7,372 nt of DNA. Origin: Bacteroides sp. GTDB taxonomy: Bacteria > Bacteroidota > Bacteroidia > Bacteroidales > Bacteroidaceae. This document shows positions 1 through 6,146 of the stretch, piece after piece. A model generated the notes under the pieces. That model was not told the origin of the DNA. It saw only the letters and a list, made by a program, of their open reading frames with translations, and made no database searches. A program made the position numbers and the translations under genes. Location: positions 1 through 7,372 of the forward strand of contig JASLDF010000186.1 in NCBI GenBank assembly GCA_030151635.1, written 5' to 3'. Each line of letters opens with the position of its first letter. Within the stretch, counting starts at the first letter, position 1.

Positions 1-933
1 CGTGATAAAGCGATGCTTTCGGGTGTCTCTTTGCCCGATATTTATGCAACTATGAAGGCATTTACAGGATCTGTTTATGTGAATGATTTTAATATGTCTA
101 ACCGTATTTACCGTGTGTATATTCAAGCAGATGCCGAGTATCGTAAGAATAAGGATAACATGACGTACTATTTCGTAAAAGGAAATGGGGGAGCAATGAT
201 TCCATTAACTACACTTGGTACATCTCAATATGCAACTGGTCCAGGTAGTATGACTCGTTTTAATATGTTTACTTCTACTGTTGTAACTGGTCAAGCTGCT
301 CAAGGTTACAGTTCGGGTGAGGCGATGCGTATTATTGAAGAATTAGCACACACACATCTTCCAAATAATATAGGTATTGAATGGAGTGGCTTATCTTATC
401 AGGAGAAACAAGCTAGTGGACAAACTGGTATTGTGTTGGCATTGGTGTTTTTATTTGTGTTCTTGTTCTTGGCGGCTCAATATGAAAGTTGGTGGGTGCC
501 AATTGCTGTAATCCTAACTTTACCTGTTGCAGCGCTAGGTTCTTATCTTGGTGTTTGGGTATTTGGACTTGAAAATGATATTTACTTCCAAATTGGATTG
601 GTTATGTTAATGGGGCTTGCTGCTAAAAATGCAATTCTGATTGTAGAGTTTGCGAAGGTTCAAGTAGACAAGGGTGAAGACTTGGTCTCGTCTGCTATTT
701 ATGCAGCTCGAACACGTTTCCGTCCTATCGTAATGACATCTTTGGCATTTATCTTGGGGATGTTGCCGATGGTTTTGGCATCTGGTCCAGGATCTGCAAG
801 TAGAAAAGCAATTGGTACGGGGGTGTTCTTCGGAATGATTTTTGCCACTGTCATTGGTATTGTATTTGTACCGTTCTTCTTTGTTCTAATTTATAAAATC
901 AAAGCTAAGTTGTCTAAAAAGAAAGGGGAATAG
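1..933 (+). CDS. RND-family (AcrB/MexB-type, HAE1) multidrug efflux pump, C-terminal part, 5' truncated
   Basis: The reading frame is open from base 1, so this is the last ~310 of about 1,040 residues of a proton-driven inner-membrane exporter; the true start is upstream of the window. The first ~140 residues are the end of the second periplasmic loop (porter/docking region), with the AcrB-like stretches GSVYVNDF, GQAAQGYSSGEAM and WSGLSYQEK. Five hydrophobic segments follow, matching TM8-TM12: about residues 143-160, 167-187, 197-218, 239-262 and 274-300 counted from base 1. GLAAKNAILIVEFAK carries the lysine (codon 625-627) equivalent to the proton-relay Lys940 of AcrB, and RFRPIVMTSLAFILG is the conserved TM11 entry. 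The protein ends in a lysine-rich cytoplasmic tail. An outer-membrane factor gene follows after two bases, so they are surely cotranscribed. Substrate cannot be told from this part. Family assignment is very secure; no gene symbol is assigned. Confidence 0.96.
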   Translation, partial: RDKAMLSGVSLPDIYATMKAFTGSVYVNDFNMSNRIYRVYIQADAEYRKNKDNMTYYFVKGNGGAMIPLTTLGTSQYATGPGSMTRFNMFTSTVVTGQAAQGYSSGEAMRIIEELAHTHLPNNIGIEWSGLSYQEKQASGQTGIVLALVFLFVFLFLAAQYESWWVPIAVILTLPVAALGSYLGVWVFGLENDIYFQIGLVMLMGLAAKNAILIVEFAKVQVDKGEDLVSSAIYAARTRFRPIVMTSLAFILGMLPMVLASGPGSASRKAIGTGVFFGMIFATVIGIVFVPFFFVLIYKIKAKLSKKKGE

Positions 934-935
934 TT

Positions 936-2321
936 ATGAAGCGAATAATGAAAAATAGAATATATATTGTATTACTCCTTGTAGTAGGACTAGGTACAAT
1001 GCTTAGTTCGTGCAAGGTTGGAAAATCGTATGTGCGTCCAAACTTGAATTTGCCAGATAGTTTGGCTGTCAAACAAGACAGTACAAGTTTAGCAGATTTA
1101 GCTTGGTGGGAAATATATACAGACCCTTTGTTGGTATCCTTAATTGAACAAGCACTTGAGTATAATAAAGATGTTTTAATTGCTGCTGCTCGAATTAAAG
1201 AGATGGCTGCTAAAAACAGAATTAGTACAGCTAATTTACTTCCTCAATTGAATGGAGAGGTAACAGCTAGTAATAAAATGACGAATGATGGTGGTGACAA
1301 CACAACACATACGGATACTTATAGTGGTAAATTGTTGTTGTCTTGGGAATTAGACCTTTGGGGCAAACTTCGTTGGGATAAACAAGCTAGTGTTGCCGAT
1401 TACCTAAAAACTCTTGAAGCTCAACGTGCACTACAATTAACTATTATTTCTGAAGTTGCCGAGGCTTATTATGAACTAATTGCTCTGGATAACGAGTTTG
1501 AGATTCTACAACAAACACTTGATGATCGAAAATCGAGTGTGCGTTTGGCACGTATTCGTTTTGAGGGAGGTATGACTTCGGAAATTCCTTATCAACAAGC
1601 TCAAGTGGAGATGGCACGTACTGCTACTCTTATTCCTGAGCAGGGACGTAAAATAGCTATAAAGGAGAATACAATTGCGATGTTGGTCGGAAGTTACCCA
1701 ACAAAAATAAATCGAGCACAATCATTGAAAGAACTTTTCAAAATGGCCGAACTACCTTATGGAATGCCTTCTACACTGTTAGAAAGACGTCCTGATGTTC
1801 GTGGTGCCGAACAACAACTGCGTGCAGCTCATGCCCGTGTAGGTGTAGCTTATACGAGTATGTTCCCCTCTATTCAATTAACAGGAAAATTAGGATATGA
1901 AAGTTCGGAGTTTTCTTCATTTTTGAAATCTCCTTATAGTTTAATTGAAGGTGCTTTGTTAACTCCTATCTTTAATATGGGGAAAAATCGTGCGTCTTGG
2001 AAAGCTCAAAAAGCAGTTTACGAGCAACAACTTTATGGTTATGAAAAGGCCGTACTTAATGCTTTTACAGAAGCTAAGAATGCAATTGTTAACTACAATC
2101 AACAACGTGAAGTACATAACCTGAAATCGCATTTGGAAAAGGCATCTAAAAAATATAGTGATTTGGCACATTTACAATATTTAAATGGGGTAATTAGTTA
2201 CATTGATGTATTAGATGCACAACGTATGTACTTTGATGCTCAGGTAGGTTTGAACAATGCGATTCGTGATGAACTTATATCTGTGATTCAACTTTATAAA
2301 GTATTGGGTGGTGGTTGGTGA
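936..2321 (+). CDS. TolC/OprM-type outer-membrane efflux lipoprotein (NodT family)
   Basis: This 461-residue protein is the outer-membrane channel of a tripartite efflux pump. It trimerises into a barrel plus periplasmic alpha-tunnel that docks with the adaptor and the RND pump. A type II signal peptide is visible: basic start, hydrophobic residues ~9-23, lipobox LSSC with Cys26, so it should be lipidated. Family motifs in order: AWWEIYTDPLL (56-66), LDLWGKLR (139-146), LLERRPDVRGAE (281-292), FPSIQLTG (310-317) and YIDVLDAQR (422-430). The two homologous OEP repeats are both present and the length is normal. The start at 936 is preceded by purine-rich AAGGGGAA at the end of the pump gene. 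An alternative Met at codon 5 would also leave a signal peptide, but the first ATG fits the ribosome site better. It is two bases downstream of the pump gene and is the last gene of the operon, since a terminator begins at its stop codon. Confidence 0.96.
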   Translation: MKRIMKNRIYIVLLLVVGLGTMLSSCKVGKSYVRPNLNLPDSLAVKQDSTSLADLAWWEIYTDPLLVSLIEQALEYNKDVLIAAARIKEMAAKNRISTANLLPQLNGEVTASNKMTNDGGDNTTHTDTYSGKLLLSWELDLWGKLRWDKQASVADYLKTLEAQRALQLTIISEVAEAYYELIALDNEFEILQQTLDDRKSSVRLARIRFEGGMTSEIPYQQAQVEMARTATLIPEQGRKIAIKENTIAMLVGSYPTKINRAQSLKELFKMAELPYGMPSTLLERRPDVRGAEQQLRAAHARVGVAYTSMFPSIQLTGKLGYESSEFSSFLKSPYSLIEGALLTPIFNMGKNRASWKAQKAVYEQQLYGYEKAVLNAFTEAKNAIVNYNQQREVHNLKSHLEKASKKYSDLAHLQYLNGVISYIDVLDAQRMYFDAQVGLNNAIRDELISVIQLYKVLGGGW

Positions 2322-2355
2322 TGCCCTTCTAAAATTTAAGTGAGGGCATATTTTT
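2321..2355 (+). terminator. Intrinsic terminator of the efflux operon
   Basis: Perfect 7-bp inverted repeat ATGCCCT (2321-2327) / AGGGCAT (2343-2349) with a 15-base AT-rich loop, followed by ATTTTTA. The first arm begins at the last base of the outer-membrane factor stop codon. The stem is short and the loop longish, but the position and T-run fit well. Confidence 0.7.
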
Positions 2356-2362
2356 ATATTTG
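2355..2362 (+). promoter_or_regulatory. Candidate Bacteroidota -7 element for pfp
   Basis: TATATTTG matches the Bacteroides -7 consensus TAnnTTTG and lies 70 bases upstream of the pfp ATG, directly after the preceding terminator. I do not see a good TTTG at the usual -33 spacing (the nearest is TTTA at 2335-2338), so the call rests on one short motif in AT-rich DNA plus the need for a promoter in this gap. Confidence 0.35.
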
Positions 2363-2432
2363 ATAAAAAATCACGATTTTTGCACTCAAAGAAGTTAATT
2401 TACTAACCCCCTTTTAAATTATAATTATACAA

Positions 2433-4079
2433 ATGACTAAAAGTGCATTACAAATAGCTAGAGCTTCTTATCAGCCTAAGCTACCAAAAGCTCTTAAAGG
2501 TTTTGTGAATGCTACAGAAGGTGATAAAACACAATCAGTAGCAGACCAAGAAGAGATCAAAGCGTTATTCCCACATACTTACGGTATGCCATTGATTAAG
2601 TTTACAGAAACTGAAACGGCTACTAAGTTCCCAGCTTTTAATGTTGGTGTTATCTTATCTGGTGGTCAAGCTCCAGGTGGTCACAACGTAATTTCGGGTA
2701 TCTTCGATGGTATTAAAAAATTAAATGCTGACTGTAAACTTTATGGTTTTATCTTAGGACCTGGTGGTTTAGTAGATCACAACTACATGGAACTAACTGC
2801 TGATATCGTTGACGAATACCGTAATACTGGTGGTTTCGATATTATTGGTTCTGGTAGAACAAAACTTGAAACAGAAGAACAATTTGAAAAAGGTTACGAA
2901 ATCATCAAAAAACTAGGTATTAAAGCTTTAGTTATGATTGGTGGTGATGACTCTAACACAAACGCTTGTGTTCTAGCTGAATATTATGCAGCTAAAAACT
3001 ATGGTGTACAAGTTGTTGGTTGCCCTAAAACTATTGATGGTGACTTGAAAAACAGTATGATTGAAACATCTTTTGGTTTTGATACTGCTTGTAAAGTTTA
3101 CTCTGAAGTTATTGGTAACATCGAACGTGACTGTAACTCAGCAAAAAAATACTGGCACTTTATTAAGCTTATGGGTCGTTCTGCTTCTCATATTGCTCTA
3201 GAATGTGCTCTTCAAACTCAACCAAACATCTGTATTATTTCAGAAGAAGTTGAAAAGAAAAACATGTCACTTAATGATGTAGTTACTTACATCGCAGAAA
3301 TCGTTGCAAAACGTGCTGCTGCTGGTAACAACTTCGGTACAGTACTTATTCCTGAAGGTTTGATCGAGTTCATCCCAGCTATGAAAAAACTTATCGCTGA
3401 ATTGAATGATTTCTTAGCTCACGATACTAAATTCTTAACTTTGAAAAAAGAAGAACAATTATCTTATGTTAAGAACTCAATCTCTGCTGAAAATGCTGCT
3501 GTATTTGCTAGTCTTCCAGAGGGTGTTGCTCGTCAATTAACTCTTGATCGTGACCCACACGGTAACGTACAAGTATCTTTGATCGAAACAGAAAAATTGC
3601 TTTCTGAAATGGTTGGTCAAAAATTACAAGAATGGAAAAAAGAAGGTAAATATAACGGTAAGTTCTCAAGCCAACATCACTTCTTCGGTTATGAAGGTCG
3701 TTGTGCAGCTCCTTCTAATTTCGATGCTGACTACTGTTACTCTTTAGGTTACAATGCTGCAGCATTGATCGCTAATGGAAAAACAGGTTACATGTCTTCT
3801 ATTCGTAATACAACTTCTCCAGCAGCTGAGTGGATTGCTGGTGGTGTGCCTATTACAATGATGATGAACATGGAACGTCGTCATGGTGTTATGAAACCAG
3901 TTATCCAAAAAGCTTTAGTTGAACTTGATGGTGCTCCATTTAAGAAACTTGCAGCTTGCCGTGAAGATTGGGCTATTAATGCAGATTATGTGTACCCAGG
4001 TCCAATCCAATACTTCGGTCCTTCTGAAGTTTGTGACCAAACTACAAAAACTTTGTTCTACGAAAAACAAGGTAAATAA
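2433..4079 (+). CDS. pfp: Pyrophosphate-dependent 6-phosphofructokinase (diphosphate--fructose-6-phosphate 1-phosphotransferase)
   Basis: This cytoplasmic glycolytic enzyme reversibly converts fructose 6-phosphate and PPi to fructose 1,6-bisphosphate and Pi. The 548-residue length is that of the long, Borrelia/plant-beta-like PFP clade rather than the ~320-residue ATP enzyme. Visible motifs: GGQAPGGHN (77-85, phosphoryl-donor loop), GGDD (170-173), PKTIDGD (198-204), MGRSASH (247-253, sugar phosphate), PEG (307-309) and YEGR (420-423). The Asp173/Lys199 pair has the same spacing as the Asp177/Lys203 pair known in Borrelia PFP; an Asp at this GGDD position is the recognised marker of PPi over ATP use. 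The start is fixed by MTKSALQIARASYQPKLPKALKG, typical of Bacteroidales PFP. No Shine-Dalgarno is visible; the leader before the ATG is nearly all A/T. Codons are strongly biased (CGT for Arg, GGT for Gly, many AAC/ATC/TTC), suggesting high expression. It appears monocistronic, with terminators on both sides. Confidence 0.97.
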   Translation: MTKSALQIARASYQPKLPKALKGFVNATEGDKTQSVADQEEIKALFPHTYGMPLIKFTETETATKFPAFNVGVILSGGQAPGGHNVISGIFDGIKKLNADCKLYGFILGPGGLVDHNYMELTADIVDEYRNTGGFDIIGSGRTKLETEEQFEKGYEIIKKLGIKALVMIGGDDSNTNACVLAEYYAAKNYGVQVVGCPKTIDGDLKNSMIETSFGFDTACKVYSEVIGNIERDCNSAKKYWHFIKLMGRSASHIALECALQTQPNICIISEEVEKKNMSLNDVVTYIAEIVAKRAAAGNNFGTVLIPEGLIEFIPAMKKLIAELNDFLAHDTKFLTLKKEEQLSYVKNSISAENAAVFASLPEGVARQLTLDRDPHGNVQVSLIETEKLLSEMVGQKLQEWKKEGKYNGKFSSQHHFFGYEGRCAAPSNFDADYCYSLGYNAAALIANGKTGYMSSIRNTTSPAAEWIAGGVPITMMMNMERRHGVMKPVIQKALVELDGAPFKKLAACREDWAINADYVYPGPIQYFGPSEVCDQTTKTLFYEKQGK

Positions 4080-4105
4080 TTTGAAGTAATTTCAAAGCAA
4101 CATAT

Positions 4106-4145
4106 ATTAGCCGATAGTTATTGATTAGCTATCGGCTAATTTTTT
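4106..4145 (+). terminator. Strong intrinsic terminator after pfp
   Basis: Perfect 12-bp inverted repeat: the left arm ATTAGCCGATAG is 4106-4117 and the right arm CTATCGGCTAAT is 4129-4140. Inner pairing of TTA with TAG (one G-U) reduces the loop to about five bases. Six T residues follow (4140-4145). This is the best-formed hairpin in the window. It ends 13 bases before the next ATG, so it may also lie in the leader of transcripts reaching the GH25 gene. Confidence 0.9.
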
Positions 4146-4158
4146 GTTATAGCATTAA

Positions 4159-5088
4159 ATGGCAGTTAAAAAGACATCGATTCCCAAATCACCCAAAGCT
4201 AATTCTAAAGGAAATCAAAAGAAAAAGGTTTCTAAGCCTAAGCAGGCAAAGAAGAATAAGAAGCAGACTAAAAAAGGTTCTCTATCCAAATTGAATGAGA
4301 ATCTAAAATTGGTATTGTTGAATTTACTATGGAATAGGTATACAAAATCACTTTTGATGTTGTGTGCAGCGGTGTTGTTCCTTTATGGGTTTTATTGTGC
4401 TTTTATACGTCCTTCAGCGTACAGATGGATGCCATGCTATGGGAATAAATCATATGGCGTGTGTATGCCTAAAAAACACTCACTGCATGGTATTGATGTT
4501 TCAAGACATCAGGGAAAGATAGACTGGGATACATTAATGGGTAATAGTAATCCCGATTTTCCATTGACTTTTGTGTTTGTGAAGGCTACTGAAGGTGGTG
4601 ATTTTAAGGATGTTAATTTTGATGCTAATTTTTGTGAAGCCAAGCGTGTAAATTTGCGTCGTGGCGCTTATCACTTCTTTACACCTAAAACTAGTGCTAC
4701 TAAACAAGCACAACATTACATGAAAACTGTGAAGTTGCAGAAGGGGGACTTACCCCCTGTATTAGATGTAGAGATTTTAGGAGATAAATCTAAACAAGAT
4801 ATATCGGATAGTGTATTGGTCTGGATGAATATCATTGAGAAACATTACAAGGTAAAGCCGATTCTTTATACTTCTTTTAAATTTAAGAATAGATACCTAG
4901 ATGCAACTGAATTTGATCAGTATCCATTTTGGATTGCTCATTATTATGTTGGAAAATTAAGGTACACAGGAAAGTGGACTTTTTGGCAACACTCAGATAT
5001 AGGAAGGATTAAGGGGATTAATCAAGATGTTGACCTAAATGTATTTAATGGAACTATAGAAGAGCTTAACGCATTGACAATACGCTAA
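4159..5088 (+). CDS. Membrane-anchored glycoside hydrolase family 25 (lysozyme/muramidase-like) protein
   Basis: A 309-residue type II membrane protein. GH25 enzymes cleave the MurNAc-beta-1,4-GlcNAc bond of peptidoglycan. Layout: lysine-rich cytoplasmic tail (17 Lys and no acidic residue in the first 46), one membrane segment (~64-83), then a GH25 barrel (~108-309) in the periplasm. Catalytic-type motifs are intact: HGIDVSRHQG with Asp113, FVKATEG with Glu145, PVLDVE with Asp203 and Glu205, WTFWQH (273-278) and DVDLN (290-294). The Asp113-Asp203-Glu205 spacing closely follows Asp9-Asp98-Glu100 of cellosyl, so activity is expected. Cys93 and Cys102 sit just outside the membrane and could form a disulfide. 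No Shine-Dalgarno is seen; the ATG is 13 bases after the pfp terminator T-tract, leaving no room for a promoter between them. Likely a cell-wall remodelling enzyme of the host itself: no phage genes, holin or export partner lie nearby. The physiological role is inference. Confidence 0.93.
   Translation: MAVKKTSIPKSPKANSKGNQKKKVSKPKQAKKNKKQTKKGSLSKLNENLKLVLLNLLWNRYTKSLLMLCAAVLFLYGFYCAFIRPSAYRWMPCYGNKSYGVCMPKKHSLHGIDVSRHQGKIDWDTLMGNSNPDFPLTFVFVKATEGGDFKDVNFDANFCEAKRVNLRRGAYHFFTPKTSATKQAQHYMKTVKLQKGDLPPVLDVEILGDKSKQDISDSVLVWMNIIEKHYKVKPILYTSFKFKNRYLDATEFDQYPFWIAHYYVGKLRYTGKWTFWQHSDIGRIKGINQDVDLNVFNGTIEELNALTIR
5066..5088 (-). terminator. Weak hairpin downstream of prmA, within the GH25 stop region
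   Basis: The last 23 bases of the GH25 gene form an imperfect palindrome (TTAACGCATTG / CAATACGCTAA around one base). As minus-strand RNA it folds with about nine pairs including two G-U and lies 20 bases after the prmA stop codon. It is followed by a pyrimidine-rich CTCTTCT rather than a T-run, so termination here is uncertain. Confidence 0.22.
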
Positions 5089-5108
5089 TCCCTTCTAGTA
5101 TAATTGGT

Positions 5109-5954
5109 TTATTTCTTTTCTAATAATAGGCAAGCCCAATTGTTCTTATTGTTAGTTTTTACAAATGACATTCCTAGTTCTATACCTTTTTTCTCTAGTA
5201 AAGGAATATCTTCGGTGTAGAAGCCACTCATGAGAAGTTTTCCACCTTTACTCAATACTTCAACATATTTATCCATGTCTTGTAATAGAATATTTCTATT
5301 GATGTTAGCGATGATAAAATCAAAAGGTTTTTTTCCTTTTAACTTGAATGCATCTCCCAATTCCACTTGAATATCTTCCGTATTATTCAACTTGCAGTTG
5401 TCGATTGAGTTGTCAACACACCAAGTATCAATATCAATAGCTGTAATTGGTGAAGCACCTCTTTTATGAGCCAATATTGCTAAGATAGATGTGCCACAGC
5501 CCATGTCTAGAACAGCTTTCTGGGTAAGTTCTGTATCTAATAATTCAGCTAATATTAAACTTGTTGTTTCATGATGACCAGTGCCAAAAGCCATTTGAGG
5601 ATTGATGATAATATCGTATTTTACCTCGGGTATGTCTTTGTGAAAGGTACTGTGGATTGCACATTCATTACCAATTACAATGGGTTGAAAGAAGTTCTTT
5701 TCCCACTCTTCGTTCCAATTCTTGTCTTCTGCCTCTTCAAAAGTATAAGTTAGCTCTTCTATATCAATAGGGAACTCTTTTAATGCCTCTTTGAGCACAT
5801 CTTCGTTAAGTAAATCTACTTGAACATAAGCCAAGAGGTGAGTGTCTTCACTAACGAAGCTTTCAAAACCGACATCTCCCAATACTGACATCAACACATC
5901 GGAAACGATTTCATTCTTAGGTTCGAACTCGAATTTAAATTCAAAATATTTCAT
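5109..5954 (-). CDS. prmA: Ribosomal protein L11 methyltransferase
   Basis: A 281-residue cytoplasmic S-adenosylmethionine-dependent methyltransferase that methylates ribosomal protein L11 (in E. coli, trimethylation at the N-terminus and lysines; loss is tolerated). The N-terminal ~100 residues are the substrate-recognition domain, including the NWNEEWEKNFFQPIVIG stretch (79-95). The class I methyltransferase domain follows with NPQMAFGTGHHETT (118-131), the SAM-binding motif VLDMGCGTSILAI (148-160), the acidic strand-2 end TAIDID (171-176) and the PrmA signature IANINRNIL (215-223). I chose the ATG at 5954-5952 because the protein then begins MKYFEFKFEF, as PrmA proteins do. The in-frame ATG 24 bases upstream (5978) would add eight basic residues, MFRKLKRT, unlike the family. 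No strong Shine-Dalgarno precedes either start. The gene is convergent with the GH25 gene and divergent from the exported-protein gene. Confidence 0.95.
   Translation of the reverse strand: MKYFEFKFEFEPKNEIVSDVLMSVLGDVGFESFVSEDTHLLAYVQVDLLNEDVLKEALKEFPIDIEELTYTFEEAEDKNWNEEWEKNFFQPIVIGNECAIHSTFHKDIPEVKYDIIINPQMAFGTGHHETTSLILAELLDTELTQKAVLDMGCGTSILAILAHKRGASPITAIDIDTWCVDNSIDNCKLNNTEDIQVELGDAFKLKGKKPFDFIIANINRNILLQDMDKYVEVLSKGGKLLMSGFYTEDIPLLEKKGIELGMSFVKTNNKNNWACLLLEKK
5120..5160 (+). terminator. Possible terminator for the GH25 gene, inside the prmA 3' end
   Basis: On the plus strand CTAATAATAGG (5120-5130) can pair with CTTATTGTTAG (5145-5155) as an 11-bp stem with two G-U pairs and a 14-base loop, followed directly by TTTTT (5156-5160). 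The wobble pairs work only in plus-strand RNA, which suits the GH25 transcript. The stem is AT-rich and lies within the last codons of prmA, so it could be chance. Confidence 0.35.
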
Positions 5955-5973
5955 AGTTCTTTTTAATTTTCGA

Positions 5974-5997
5974 AACAAGTTACGAGCTGTACTTGTT
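5974..5997 (-). promoter_or_regulatory. Inverted repeat in the prmA leader
   Basis: AACAAGT (5974-5980) and ACTTGTT (5991-5997) form a perfect 7-bp inverted repeat with a 10-base spacer, 20 bases upstream of the chosen prmA start. It could be a leader hairpin or a protein site. The upstream alternative ATG (5978-5976) lies inside one arm, a further reason to doubt it as the start. Function unknown. Confidence 0.3.
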
Positions 5998-6027
5998 ACT
6001 TTATTACTATACGCTGTCTAATTTCTA

Positions 6028-6035
6028 CAAAGATA
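6028..6035 (-). promoter_or_regulatory. Candidate -7 element for prmA
   Basis: The minus strand reads TATCTTTG here, an exact match to the Bacteroides -7 consensus TAnnTTTG. It would give a leader of about 65-70 bases before the prmA ATG at 5954. No TTTG is seen at the expected -33 position; that position falls at the edge of the inverted repeat 6042-6057. Confidence 0.42.
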
Positions 6036-6041
6036 GTCGAT

Positions 6042-6057
6042 ATAGGGAAATCCCTAT
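6042..6057. promoter_or_regulatory. Perfect inverted repeat between divergent -7 elements (operator candidate)
   Basis: ATAGGGA-AA-TCCCTAT is a 7+7 perfect inverted repeat with a two-base centre. It starts six bases from the minus-strand TATCTTTG (6028-6035) and ends one base before the plus-strand TATATTTG (6059-6066). A dimeric regulator bound here would contact both promoters. No T-run follows on either strand in terminator position, so a DNA-binding site is likelier than a terminator. The regulator is unknown. Confidence 0.4.
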
Positions 6058-6058
6058 T

Positions 6059-6066
6059 TATATTTG
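6059..6066 (+). promoter_or_regulatory. Candidate -7 element for the exported-protein gene (upstream option)
   Basis: TATATTTG matches TAnnTTTG and is identical to the element proposed for pfp at 2355-2362. It would give a leader of about 75 bases before the ATG at 6147. No TTTG is found at -33; the spacer is occupied by the inverted repeat. A second candidate lies at 6101-6108. Confidence 0.35.
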
Positions 6067-6100
6067 GGGAAAATATCTCGAATGAGGTGAATTCAATCCT

Positions 6101-6108
6101 TATTTTTG
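6101..6108 (+). promoter_or_regulatory. Alternative -7 element for the exported-protein gene (downstream option)
   Basis: TATTTTTG also matches TAnnTTTG and would give a leader of about 30-35 bases. There is again no matching TTTG near -33. The two options cannot be separated from sequence alone. Confidence 0.3.
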
Positions 6109-6146
6109 GTACACTGAATAAAGTATAAATTAAAAATGGAGAGATT

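Noticed and set aside
1506..2171. Two short minus-strand open frames (1506-1721 and 1959-2171) within the outer-membrane factor gene
   Set aside because: They lie opposite a complete, well-conserved gene and their Cys/Phe-rich translations look like antisense noise.
4081..4095. TTGAA-GTAAT-TTCAA small inverted repeat just after the pfp stop codon
   Set aside because: Five-base arms in AT-rich DNA are expected by chance, and the real terminator follows directly.
4137..4146. TAATTTTTTG as a possible -7 element for the GH25 gene
   Set aside because: The TTTG is two bases too far from the TA for the TAnnTTTG consensus, and it is already explained as the terminator T-tract; it would also give almost no leader.
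4534..4716. Short minus-strand open frame opposite the GH25 catalytic domain
   Set aside because: The conserved GH25 motifs are on the other strand, and there is no start signal.
4159..5088. GH25 gene as a phage endolysin or remnant prophage
   Set aside because: It has its own membrane anchor and no holin, tail or integrase gene nearby, and sits between housekeeping genes with similar base composition.
5102..5141. AATTGG / CCAATT inverted repeat across the prmA end
   Set aside because: Six-base arms with a 28-base loop and no T-run; unlikely to be a functional hairpin.
5571..5753. Short plus-strand open frame opposite prmA
   Set aside because: It covers the conserved PrmA SAM-binding approach on the opposite strand and has no independent support.
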